Shown: positions 1 to 6,303, counted from the stretch's first letter. The stretch: 8,570 bases of DNA from JAPUDQ01 sp039916485 (GCA_039916485.1 JBDSLH010000042.1:1-8570); one strand, 5' to 3'. Notes: generated by a model not told the origin, from the letters alone. Numbers and translations are program-made.

Positions 1-720
1 ATGCGAACTCCTGTAGCCGCAATCGAAGGCTACTTGGGGCTCGCACTGAACCCGCAAACAGCCACTATCGACGACAAAGCGCGAATGTACCTGACAAAAG
101 CTCATGAGTCAGCCGAGCACTTAGGGCAGCTATTTCAAGATCTTCTTGATGTCAGCAAAGCCGAAGATGGTCGATTGTCGAGCAATCCAACCGCAATTGA
201 TGTGACGTCATTTGCTCGCGATGTCACCTCGTCATTACAGTCAAAAGCAATTAACAACCAGATTTCACTCGTCTTCGCTCCAGATACAAATGATCCAGCC
301 AACCAAACCATCACGCCCGTGTATTACGTCAACGCTGATCCAAATCATTATCGTGAAGTCCTCGCCAACCTCATAGAAAACGGCATTAAATACACCAAAA
401 GTTCCGGCACTGTTACCGTTGATATCTCTGGTGATGAGACTCACGTTATCATTAGCATTATCGATAATGGTCTTGGTATTCCGACGGAGGACATATCTCA
501 CTTGTTCCAGAAATTTTATCGCGTCGACAACACTGACACACGTGAGATCGGCGGTACAGGACTTGGTCTGTATCTCTGTCGTCGTCTTGTTGAGTCCATG
601 GATGGTCGTATATGGGTCGAGAGTGTCTATGGCAAAGGAAGTATGTTTTTTGTAGAACTTCCGCGTATGAATAACGACCAAGCACTTCAGCAGATTCAAG
701 CTTCACAGCAACAACAGTAG
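1..720 (+). CDS. Sensor histidine kinase, C-terminal part (partial at 5' end)
   Basis: Catalytic half of a two-component sensor kinase, which autophosphorylates a histidine and passes the phosphate to a response regulator. The window opens with MRTPVAAI, which matches the residues just after the His in the H-box (HE[LM]RTP), so the phospho-acceptor His lies about two residues before base 1; the first Met is internal and sensor or membrane domains lie outside. The DHp helices fill about residues 1-60. The HATPase_c domain shows the N-box (N123 LIEN to Y131), G1 box D155-NGLGIP, F-box L168-FQKFYR and G2 box G184-GTGLGL. The tail is Gln-rich (QASQQQQ). The response regulator starts 92 nt downstream and is the likely partner, although a possible terminator and a separate promoter lie between them. 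Kinase identity is secure; the signal sensed is unknown. Confidence 0.93.
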   Translation: MRTPVAAIEGYLGLALNPQTATIDDKARMYLTKAHESAEHLGQLFQDLLDVSKAEDGRLSSNPTAIDVTSFARDVTSSLQSKAINNQISLVFAPDTNDPANQTITPVYYVNADPNHYREVLANLIENGIKYTKSSGTVTVDISGDETHVIISIIDNGLGIPTEDISHLFQKFYRVDNTDTREIGGTGLGLYLCRRLVESMDGRIWVESVYGKGSMFFVELPRMNNDQALQQIQASQQQQ

Positions 721-751
721 CCACGGTGATAACAGTATTGTGGCAACAGAT

Positions 752-784
752 ATCCATGCCAACATAACCGGTATGGATTTTTTA
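752..784 (+). terminator. Possible intrinsic terminator after the histidine kinase
   Basis: A 9-bp stem with one G-U pair (ATCCATGCC at 752-760, GGTATGGAT at 770-778) and a 9-nt loop is followed directly by a run of T. The outer stem is AT-rich, so it may be a weak or partial terminator between the kinase and the response regulator. Confidence 0.4.
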
Positions 785-796
785 CAGAGTCATGCG

Positions 797-802
797 TATA
801 GT
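797..802 (+). promoter_or_regulatory. -10 box for the response regulator
   Basis: TATAGT ends 10 nt before the chosen ATG at 813. No good -35 lies at 16-18 nt. The spacing matches the leaderless pattern seen at other genes of this window, which is why I prefer the start at 813. Confidence 0.4.
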
Positions 803-812
803 AGATGGTAAT

Positions 813-1730
813 ATGACTAAAATTATGCTTGTCGAAGACGACAAAAGTTTACGTGAGATTTATGGTGTGCGATTACTTGCGGAAGGATACGATATCGTGT
901 CAGCAGGGGACGGTGAAGAAGCCCTCGCTATGGCAATTAAAGAACGACCACAACTGATCCTCAGCGATGTGATGATGCCAAAAATCAGCGGTTTTGATCT
1001 GCTTGATATTTTGCGCTCCACCACAGAGACAAAAAATATCCGAGTGATCATGATGACCGCGCTAAGCTCAGAAGACCAACGCCTCCGAGGTGAACAGCTT
1101 GGTGCCGATAGATACCTCGTGAAATCCCAAGTTGGCATCGAAGATGTCGTGCGTGTTGTCCATGAGATTCTGGAAGATTCAGTACCAGCCGCAACCTCGC
1201 CTACGCCAGCACCTACGCCTACTGCCGCGCAACCAGCACCAATGGCACCGACCTATACGCCAACTCCACGACCAATCGCGCAGTCACAACCAGATCCTGT
1301 TCAATATCAAACACCTCAGTCTAACCCAATTCCACCGCCAGCTGGATCAGCGCCATTACCTGTACCGACAGCAGCTACTGCAGCACCTACACCTGTCGCT
1401 CAGCCGCCACAGGCTCGCGCAAAAGTAATCACGCCACTTAACGACCCGACCGTTGGGGTGAACCTCACGGACCTCCTCAATAAAGAAATAGCCAAAGAAG
1501 CTGGCATCGACACTAACAATGCTCCAAGTGTCGCAAGTATTGAACAGACCCAGTCCCTGGTCGATAGCCAAATCGACCAGTTTGCAAATGCACCTGCCAT
1601 AGAGGCACCCACTGTTCCAAGTGATATTCCTACTGTAAATGTAAACGCCGATGGCACTATGTCGGGGCCTACAGATTCACCAGAGTTACCAAAGCCAACG
1701 CCTCCACCACAACCACCTCAGACATCATAA
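813..1730 (+). CDS. CheY-like response regulator with long Pro/Ala-rich C-terminal tail
   Basis: Receiver-domain response regulator, 305 aa from the ATG at 813. An in-frame ATG at 792 would add 7 residues, but MTKIMLVEDDK is the usual beginning of a receiver domain. Numbered from 813, the acidic pocket is E8/D9/D10, the phospho-acceptor D52 (LSDVMMP), the switch Thr T82 (MMTA) and the conserved Lys K104 (LVKS). The receiver ends near residue 125. No helix-turn-helix or enzymatic output domain follows. Instead about 80 residues are very rich in Pro, Ala, Thr and Gln, then comes a short predicted helical stretch (NLTDLLNKEIAKEAG, roughly residues 217-231) and a final low-complexity PPPQPPQTS tail. 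It probably signals by protein-protein contact. Lying 92 nt after the kinase, it is the likely cognate partner. Receiver identity is certain; the output is unknown. Confidence 0.92.
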   Translation: MTKIMLVEDDKSLREIYGVRLLAEGYDIVSAGDGEEALAMAIKERPQLILSDVMMPKISGFDLLDILRSTTETKNIRVIMMTALSSEDQRLRGEQLGADRYLVKSQVGIEDVVRVVHEILEDSVPAATSPTPAPTPTAAQPAPMAPTYTPTPRPIAQSQPDPVQYQTPQSNPIPPPAGSAPLPVPTAATAAPTPVAQPPQARAKVITPLNDPTVGVNLTDLLNKEIAKEAGIDTNNAPSVASIEQTQSLVDSQIDQFANAPAIEAPTVPSDIPTVNVNADGTMSGPTDSPELPKPTPPPQPPQTS

Positions 1731-1744
1731 TCAGCTACATCAGG

Positions 1745-1750
1745 TATACT
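1745..1750 (+). promoter_or_regulatory. -10 box for the pseudouridine synthase gene
   Basis: TATACT ends 7 nt before the ATG at 1758, and no Shine-Dalgarno is present, so the transcript is probably leaderless. The -35 region is poor. Short arms ATCAG and CTGAT flank the -10 box. Confidence 0.5.
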
Positions 1751-1757
1751 GGCTGAT

Positions 1758-2435
1758 ATGACAACGACTCGACTCAATAAATTTATTGCCCATAGTGCAG
1801 GGCTATCCCGTCGTGAAGCTGATGATGCCATCGCCTTAGGCCGAGTAATGGTCAATGGTATCCGCGCTGAGCTCGGGACGCAAGTAGGCCCAGATGATAT
1901 AGTCATGCTGGATAAAACCCAGATTACTGAGTCAACGCACTACACATATATTGCTCTCCATAAGCCAGTCGGCTATGTCTGCTCTAGACGAGCGCAGGGT
2001 GATACCTCAACAATTTATTCGTTATTGCCAGCGGATCAGCACAACCTCAAAGCTGTCGGTCGACTCGACAAAGATAGCTCTGGGATTTTGCTCCTGACCG
2101 ATGATGGAGATTTTGCGCACAGCATGACGCATCCGAAATTTCATAAAACCAAGAGCTACCTCGTTACTCTCGATGCTCCGCTCGCTCCGCTCCACCACCA
2201 GATGATTAACGACATTGGTGTCCAGTTAGAAGACGGCCGCAGCCAGCTCCAACTAGAAAAAATGGATGATGATGCTATGTCATGGCGAATCACCATGCAC
2301 GAAGGCCGAAACCGTCAGATACGACGAACATTTTCTGCTCTCGGATATACAGTAGTCACACTGCACCGGACTCAGTTTGGACCATACAGTCTTGGAGAGC
2401 TACAGTCAGGGAAAACCACAACAGTAAATCCTTGA
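1758..2435 (+). CDS. RsuA/RluB-family rRNA pseudouridine synthase
   Basis: Isomerises a specific uridine in rRNA to pseudouridine during ribosome assembly; cytoplasmic. At 225 aa it is a compact family member. An N-terminal S4 RNA-binding domain covers about residues 4-50 (RLNKFIAHSAGLSRREAD, then VMVNG). The catalytic domain carries the signature GRLDKDSSGILLLTDDG at 101-117 with catalytic Asp104, then HPKFHKTKSYLV at 125-136 and EGRNRQIRR at 182-190. The HPK..K.Y and EGRNRQIRR motifs and the S4 domain place it in the RsuA/RluB/RluE/RluF family rather than RluA or TruB. Which rRNA position it modifies cannot be read from the sequence; RluB-like activity on 23S rRNA is a guess. The gene begins 27 nt after the response regulator but has its own -10 box. 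Confidence 0.93.
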   Translation: MTTTRLNKFIAHSAGLSRREADDAIALGRVMVNGIRAELGTQVGPDDIVMLDKTQITESTHYTYIALHKPVGYVCSRRAQGDTSTIYSLLPADQHNLKAVGRLDKDSSGILLLTDDGDFAHSMTHPKFHKTKSYLVTLDAPLAPLHHQMINDIGVQLEDGRSQLQLEKMDDDAMSWRITMHEGRNRQIRRTFSALGYTVVTLHRTQFGPYSLGELQSGKTTTVNP

Positions 2436-2448
2436 TTGAAGCTTAACA

Positions 2449-2477
2449 TTGTTATTTACACATTTTTATGATATAAT
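2449..2477 (+). promoter_or_regulatory. Promoter of the C39-like protein gene
   Basis: The -35 TTGTTA (2449-2454), a 17-nt spacer and the extended -10 TGA-TATAAT (2469-2477) end 8 nt before the ATG at 2486. The match to a housekeeping sigma promoter is strong and the transcript is apparently leaderless. Confidence 0.75.
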
Positions 2478-2485
2478 ATTAATAT

Positions 2486-3091
2486 ATGTATCAAACAAGC
2501 TTGCCTCCGTTCCAGCAGGAATTTGAAAAGTTAATAGGCCCAGAAGCATCACGAACCCTGTGCGCTCCTACGGCTCTGTTTGCGTGTGCCCATCTCGCTG
2601 GACACGTAATGCCTCAACCACAAGAATATGTCACAGGGTTAGATAAGTCTGCCTGGAACCCTAATACAAAGGGTTGGAGTAGATCAGGATTGTCTAAAAT
2701 GTTACGTCAATATGACATTCCGGTAGTATCTTGGCATACAGATACAACAGGACAAAATCAAAGCGAGCTTTCTGTGGCAAACATGAAACGCGCAGGATAT
2801 ATTGCTTCAGATTACGAAGAGTCTTACCTTCGTGAAGTAGTTATGAAACTGAGCCTTATCCAACTAGCCGAGATAACGCCTGTTGTAGTCACAGTTAAAA
2901 GTGGATTTGCACACAACCGTGCTCACCATGCAGTCGTTATCACAGACGTATCCTTAGATGGAGAAAAACTATCAATCTTTGATCCAGACAATGAAAGTAC
3001 CGTAACCACTACATCTACTGACCATTTCTCTCAATACATTGATTTAGACGGTGCGTGTTCTGTAGTATTGACAAAACTCGATTACACATAG
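2486..3091 (+). CDS. C39-like (papain-fold) cysteine peptidase-like protein
   Basis: 201-aa protein with the layout of C39-like papain-fold proteins. Cys26 sits at the start of a helix (CAPTALFACAH), where C39 peptidases have CGPTS or CxxTS. A His in HHAVVITDV (H147/H148) fits the H-x-VVI strand, and DPD at 167-169 fits the D-P motif of the third catalytic residue. All three members of a Cys-His-Asp triad are therefore plausible. There is no signal peptide and no membrane segment, so it probably acts in the cytoplasm, unlike the C39 domains fused to bacteriocin ABC exporters. The substrate is unknown. It has its own strong promoter and is not in an operon with its neighbours. The assignment rests on motif order and spacing read by eye; a non-peptidase member of the fold is possible. 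Confidence 0.65.
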   Translation: MYQTSLPPFQQEFEKLIGPEASRTLCAPTALFACAHLAGHVMPQPQEYVTGLDKSAWNPNTKGWSRSGLSKMLRQYDIPVVSWHTDTTGQNQSELSVANMKRAGYIASDYEESYLREVVMKLSLIQLAEITPVVVTVKSGFAHNRAHHAVVITDVSLDGEKLSIFDPDNESTVTTTSTDHFSQYIDLDGACSVVLTKLDYT

Positions 3092-3211
3092 CAGCTGGCT
3101 TTTATACATTGATAAGACTATTTTCAAAACTACTTATTTTCGTCCTCTGCATAGGCTAGGACTCATCAGCATATCTAGGAAGATATGGAATAAGAAAGGG
3201 GAGTGCGCCAT

Positions 3212-3257
3212 GCCTGGGACGCCGCTGTCATTGCGACAACGCGGCGTCCCGGCAGGC
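3212..3257 (-). terminator. Very strong hairpin downstream of the GC-rich small gene
   Basis: A perfect 10-bp GC stem (GGGACGCCGC 3216-3225 with GCGGCGTCCC 3241-3250) continues inward with TGTC/GACA around an ATTGC loop and outward with GCCT/AGGC after a 3-nt bulge. It begins 9 nt past the minus-strand stop. On the minus strand it is followed by a pyrimidine-rich but not pure-T stretch, so it is either a terminator or a 3' stabilising structure. Confidence 0.6.
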
Positions 3258-3290
3258 AAGTACGCGTCAGACGGGCTGACGGGCGTACTT
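3258..3290 (-). other. Hairpin overlapping the 3' end of the GC-rich gene
   Basis: AAGTACGC plus GTCAG (3258-3270) can pair with CTGAC plus GCGTACTT (3276-3290), with a 5-nt loop and a 2-nt bulge. The stop codon lies inside the stem. Together with the hairpin at 3212-3257 it gives two adjacent stem-loops at the mRNA 3' end. Confidence 0.6.
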
Positions 3291-3578
3291 CTTCGCCAGT
3301 GCCTTGAGCTCGGTTCGAGCGTCCAGGTACGACTCCGCGTCGTCGCAGATGCACGGCAAGGTCGTCACTCCAGAGCTGTCCGACTGCCAGGGCAGGGTGG
3401 TGATCTGCTGAAAGCAGTTGAACCCCCGCAGCTCGGTGATGAATTTTTCGTTGCCTTCTTTCGACGAGAAATCAGGCACGTAGAGCACGAACACGGTGGT
3501 GGGTTCGGTGATGCAGTCAGGCACCTCCAGCATCGTTTCCGGGGCCGTCACGACGATCCGAACACGGGCGCTGAGCAT
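3267..3578 (-). CDS. Small GC-rich gene, hypothetical protein (103 aa)
   Basis: I do not recognise this protein. From the ATG at 3578 it is 103 aa, soluble and without a signal peptide, with mixed beta-like segments (RVRIVVTAPE, TTVFVLYVPDF) and a charged C-terminal helix (DDAESYLDARTELKALAKKYA). It has four Cys (22, 57, 78, 80 approximately). I chose this start because AAGGAG lies 10 nt upstream (3589-3594) and because codons become strongly G/C-ending from here on. The frame stays open upstream to an ATG at 3647, 9 nt after a TATAAT box, so a 126-aa leaderless form is also possible. GC over 3241-3420 is 64% (116/180, counted), against 43% in the first line of der, which hints at foreign origin. 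Its 3' end overlaps a hairpin (3258-3290), and a second strong hairpin follows. Confidence 0.72.
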   Translation of the reverse strand: MLSARVRIVVTAPETMLEVPDCITEPTTVFVLYVPDFSSKEGNEKFITELRGFNCFQQITTLPWQSDSSGVTTLPCICDDAESYLDARTELKALAKKYARQPV

Positions 3579-3656
3579 ATGCGTCACTCTCCTTGGTGGT
3601 GTGCGAGATATACTCGCGTCAATAGCAACAACAAATGTTGAAGCCATATACATTAA

Positions 3657-3685
3657 ATTATAGCACTTTTAAATACCTTTGTAAA
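3657..3685 (-). promoter_or_regulatory. Minus-strand promoter of the GC-rich small gene
   Basis: Read on the minus strand: -35 TTTACA (3685-3680), a 17-nt spacer ending in TGC, and -10 TATAAT (3662-3657). Near-consensus with an extended -10. The first well-spaced ATG is at 3647, 9 nt past the -10 box, and the SD-preceded ATG is at 3578, about 70 nt further on. Confidence 0.72.
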
Positions 3686-3706
3686 TACCTTCACATCTGT
3701 TATAAT
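3679..3706 (+). promoter_or_regulatory. Promoter of der
   Basis: -35 TTGTAA (3679-3684), 16-nt spacer, extended -10 TGT-TATAAT (3698-3706), ending 8 nt before the ATG at 3715. Its -35 overlaps the -35 of the divergent minus-strand promoter almost base for base. A 9-nt direct repeat AAATACCTT occurs at 3671 and 3683. Confidence 0.75.
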
Positions 3707-3714
3707 GTATACAT

Positions 3715-5082
3715 ATGGCACAAAAACTACCAACAGTTGCAATCGTCGGACAGGCAAACGTCGGCAAAAGCAGTTTATTTAACCGCATCTACGGCTCTCA
3801 AGAGGCCGTTGTTGCTCGTGAAGCAGGTACAACGCGTGACAATGTCATCCGTAAGATTACCCTCGAGTCCAAAGACCCTCAGTCGTTTTGGTTAGTAGAC
3901 ACAGCTGGTCTTAAAAAAGCCGAGGACGACTTTGAAGCTAGTATCCAGGATCAGATAGAAGAAGCAGCCGATGCAGCTGATCTCATCATGGTTATTGTTG
4001 ATGGGACACAATACCCTAGCGATCAGGACCGCACAGTCGCCAAGAAAGCTCTCCGGAGTAAACAACCAGTTGTGCTCGTCATTAACAAAACGGACCTCAA
4101 AGGCGCATTACCTGATACCGAATTCCGCCGACTTGGTATTTCGACGATTATCCGCACGAGCGCTGAACATGCCGTCGGTATCGATACTTTGTTGCGTTAT
4201 GTTACAAAAAATATTGAGCCAGTTTACGAAAGTGACGCCGACAACACCCTTCGAATCGCACTCATCGGTCGACCAAACGTCGGCAAAAGCAATCTCTTCA
4301 ACCGTCTCGCCGGCAAGCAGCAGGCGATTGTGGCTAATGTGGCCGGCACAACCCGTGATGTTAACAGAGTAAATCTCAAATTTGAAGGTCGTGAGGTCAT
4401 CCTACTCGACACAGCCGGTATCCGTAAAAACGGCAAGCAAGAAGTCGGTATCGAAAAGTTTTCAGTACTTCGCACACTCCAGGCTATCGAAGAATCTGAT
4501 GTATGTTGCTTACTCATGGACGTCAACGAATACGGCACTCAGCTCGATCAAAAGCTTGCAGGGCTAATCAAAGACTCAGGCAAGGGCCTGATAATCGTCG
4601 TGAGCAAATGGGACAGCGTTGAAAAAGACGAAAATCTCTCAGATACCATAGGCCACCGTATCAAGCGTGAGTTTGCCTTCGTGCCATGGGCTCCGCTGTT
4701 ATTTACAAGTGCCATCACTGGTCAGAATATCACCAAAATCTTCGACCTCTCGAGAGATATAGATGCACGGCGTAAACAAACCTTTAAAACGAGTGACCTC
4801 AACCGCATCCTCATGGAATCTGTCCGTAAGCATCCACCTGCAGGCCTTAAAAACACCTTCCCAAAGCTCCGATATATGGTCCAGACAGATACAGCGCCTC
4901 CATGGTTCGTGATATTTGGCGGCAATCTCAAACTACTCCACTGGTCATACAAACGCTATCTCGAGCGCCAGATGCGTGAAAATTACGATTTTGTCGGCAC
5001 GCCGATCATGTTTAGTTTCCGGCAAGAAGATAAAGTCAAAAAAAGTGACAGAACTACTTCTCCAAATCGTAAAGAATCATAG
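3715..5082 (+). CDS. der: GTPase Der (EngA), ribosome assembly
   Basis: Essential double-GTPase that helps mature the 50S subunit. At 455 aa it has the usual family length. GTPase domain 1: G1 GQANVGKS at 12-19, switch TT at 39-40, G3 DTAG at 62-65, G4 NKTD at 124-127, G5 SA at 149-150. GTPase domain 2: G1 GRPNVGKS at 185-192, switch TT at 212-213, G3 DTAG at 232-235, G4 SKWD at 297-300 (most relatives have NKWD), G5 SA at 332-333. The C-terminal KH-like domain (about 350-440) includes PPWFVIFGGN and the basic KRYLERQMRENYDFVGTPI. The final ~18 residues are a charged tail. It starts at an ATG 8 nt past a TATAAT box with no SD, so the mRNA is probably leaderless. pth follows 60 nt later under its own -10. 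Confidence 0.97.
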   Translation: MAQKLPTVAIVGQANVGKSSLFNRIYGSQEAVVAREAGTTRDNVIRKITLESKDPQSFWLVDTAGLKKAEDDFEASIQDQIEEAADAADLIMVIVDGTQYPSDQDRTVAKKALRSKQPVVLVINKTDLKGALPDTEFRRLGISTIIRTSAEHAVGIDTLLRYVTKNIEPVYESDADNTLRIALIGRPNVGKSNLFNRLAGKQQAIVANVAGTTRDVNRVNLKFEGREVILLDTAGIRKNGKQEVGIEKFSVLRTLQAIEESDVCCLLMDVNEYGTQLDQKLAGLIKDSGKGLIIVVSKWDSVEKDENLSDTIGHRIKREFAFVPWAPLLFTSAITGQNITKIFDLSRDIDARRKQTFKTSDLNRILMESVRKHPPAGLKNTFPKLRYMVQTDTAPPWFVIFGGNLKLLHWSYKRYLERQMRENYDFVGTPIMFSFRQEDKVKKSDRTTSPNRKES

Positions 5083-5086
5083 CGTT

Positions 5087-5102
5087 AAACCAAACATGGT
5101 TT
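5087..5102 (+). other. Weak AT-rich hairpin after der
   Basis: AAACCA (5087-5092) and TGGTTT (5097-5102) can form a 6-bp stem just past the der stop; an alternative is ATGGT/ACCAT at 5096-5110. No T tract follows, so a terminator role is doubtful. Confidence 0.25.
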
Positions 5103-5121
5103 TAGACCATTTATTGTCGGT

Positions 5122-5133
5122 ACAGTATACTGT
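5122..5133 (+). promoter_or_regulatory. pth -10 region inside a perfect 12-bp palindrome
   Basis: ACAGTATACTGT is a perfect palindrome that contains the -10 TATACT (5126-5131), which ends 11 nt before the pth ATG. The -35 is weak (TTAGAC at 5102-5107, 18-nt spacer). The palindrome could be an operator or chance. Confidence 0.5.
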
Positions 5134-5142
5134 GAGATAGAT

Positions 5143-5721
5143 ATGAAACTTATAGTTGGCCTCGGTAATCCAGGGGCAGAATACAATCAAACTAGACATA
5201 ACGTCGGAGCGAATGCTCTCGACACATATGTTAGTGGTCATGGTGGCGTATTGCAACAAAAGAGCAAATACAAATCATTGATGACGGAGCTAACAATCGA
5301 TGGCCAAAAAGTTATCACGATTATACCAACCACATACTACAATTCATCTGGCGAAGCGGTACAAGCAGTGGCGTCTTTTTATAAAATTGAGCCCTCTGAC
5401 ATACTGATCGTTCATGATGAGCTGTCATTGCCGTTTGGTACAGTTCGTATCCGTTACGGAGGTTCTGACGCAGGTAACAACGGTGTAAAATCAGTTACAA
5501 GCCACATCGGACCCGACACAGCTCGAATACGCGTCGGTGTCTACAATGAACTCCGTGATCGCATCGCTGATGCAGACTTTGTACTCTCTAGATTTACAGC
5601 TCAGGAAAACGACGCATTTCGTGAAATCATGCCTATTATCCATACAACGATCGACTCTTTTGTTGCAGGGACTTTGTCTCACACAACAAGCACCATTGAG
5701 AAACCGTCATCAAGCAGTTAG
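5143..5721 (+). CDS. pth: Peptidyl-tRNA hydrolase
   Basis: Cleaves peptidyl-tRNA dropped from stalled ribosomes, recycling tRNA; cytoplasmic. 192 aa, normal for the bacterial Pth family. Motifs: GLGNPG at 6-11 with N9, Y14, TRHNVG at 17-22 with catalytic base H19, TTYYNSSGEAV at 63-73 with N67, and DELSLPFG at 92-99 with D92. In the RIRYGGSDAGNNGVKS segment (103-118), N112 stands where E. coli has His113 (GHNG). That His is one of the well-studied substrate-contacting residues, so the change is notable, though the main catalytic residues N9, H19, N67 and D92 are kept. The C-terminal ~15 residues are Ser/Thr-rich. Located between der and the Fur-family gene; der and pth share a translation theme but have separate promoters. 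Confidence 0.95.
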   Translation: MKLIVGLGNPGAEYNQTRHNVGANALDTYVSGHGGVLQQKSKYKSLMTELTIDGQKVITIIPTTYYNSSGEAVQAVASFYKIEPSDILIVHDELSLPFGTVRIRYGGSDAGNNGVKSVTSHIGPDTARIRVGVYNELRDRIADADFVLSRFTAQENDAFREIMPIIHTTIDSFVAGTLSHTTSTIEKPSSSS

Positions 5722-5764
5722 CTATTGCTACTATGTCGCATAACTCAATGCCGAAGGCACACTG

Positions 5765-5785
5765 TATTGCACCTATGTTGCAATA
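5765..5785. promoter_or_regulatory. Inverted repeat over the -35 of the fur-family gene (possible autoregulatory operator)
   Basis: TATTGCA (5765-5771) and TGCAATA (5779-5785) form perfect 7-bp arms with a 7-nt spacer, and the left arm covers the -35. The right arm reads TTGCAATAAG, 8 of 10 bases like one arm of the ZIP operator (TTGCAGTAAT), but the arm arrangement differs, so a shared regulator is only a suggestion. Confidence 0.45.
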
Positions 5786-5794
5786 AGCTATACT
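5767..5794 (+). promoter_or_regulatory. Promoter of the Fur-family regulator gene
   Basis: -35 TTGCAC (5767-5772), 16-nt spacer, -10 TATACT (5789-5794), ending 8 nt before the ATG. No SD is present, so the transcript is probably leaderless. Confidence 0.65.
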
Positions 5795-5802
5795 AGAGAC
5801 CA

Positions 5803-6303
5803 ATGAACGAGTCAGACATACGTCGTTTACTTTCGGAGGTGGGACTTCGCGCTACATATCCTCGGATAGCGCTAATCACTGAACTCGGGAGAACGCATAC
5901 GACGCCAAAGAGCGCACCAGAGATAACTGCTACTTTGTCGCAGTTTCCCAGATCAACGATCTATCGAAGTCTTGAAGCCCTTGAGAGGCAGGGACTTATT
6001 AAAAGTAGTCTCATCAAATGGGTGCGTCGTTACGAGCTTGGTGACTCATTGGCACCACATCACCACCATTTGATGTGCGTGCAGTGTAACAAAATGATCG
6101 ATTTTGACTCATCAAAGCTCGAGAGTCATCTGGAAGCAGTCGCCAAAGATCATCATATGCAACTGGCATCACATGTCGTCGAGCTCAGAGGGATCTGTTC
6201 GGACTGTCAAGAAACGCAGCCAACTAAATTTCAAAAGATAACCGGCAAGCTCCGAGCCGTTGCAACCAACACTCCGTTGTCTTCTCCTGATACAACTGAG
6301 TAA
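5803..6303 (+). CDS. Fur-family metalloregulator (Zur-like by context)
   Basis: Metal-dependent transcriptional repressor of the Fur/Zur/PerR family, 166 aa. The N-terminal winged helix (about 5-80) includes GLRATYPR at 14-21 and the recognition region RSTIYRSLEALERQGLI at 50-66, then RRYEL. The dimerisation/metal domain has H86-H89, two CxxC pairs (C92/C95 and C132/C135) for the structural zinc, the MIDFD segment (98-102) and H124. A 30-residue Thr/Ser-rich tail after the second CxxC is longer than typical. The convergent gene immediately behind it is a ZIP metal transporter with a large palindrome upstream, so zinc sensing (Zur) is the most economical reading; Fur or Mur cannot be excluded. 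Its stop codon abuts the stop codon of the ZIP gene with no intervening base. Confidence 0.93.
   Translation: MNESDIRRLLSEVGLRATYPRIALITELGRTHTTPKSAPEITATLSQFPRSTIYRSLEALERQGLIKSSLIKWVRRYELGDSLAPHHHHLMCVQCNKMIDFDSSKLESHLEAVAKDHHMQLASHVVELRGICSDCQETQPTKFQKITGKLRAVATNTPLSSPDTTE

Noticed and set aside
1132..1657. Overlapping ORFs on both strands within the response-regulator tail
   Set aside because: They are shadows of the Pro/Ala-rich low-complexity coding sequence, without start signals.
3212..3290. Adjacent GC-rich hairpins considered as an integron attC or transposon end
   Set aside because: No RYYYAAC/GTTRRRY core pair, no target-site duplication, no integrase or transposase in the window.
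3210..3641. Plus-strand ORF of 143 aa with a good-looking SD (AGGGGAG, 6 nt before the ATG)
   Set aside because: It lies antisense to the 3267-3578 gene, is Arg/His-rich as antisense frames of GC-rich genes are, starts inside the strong hairpin, and has no promoter match. The minus-strand reading has a better promoter, SD and amino-acid composition.
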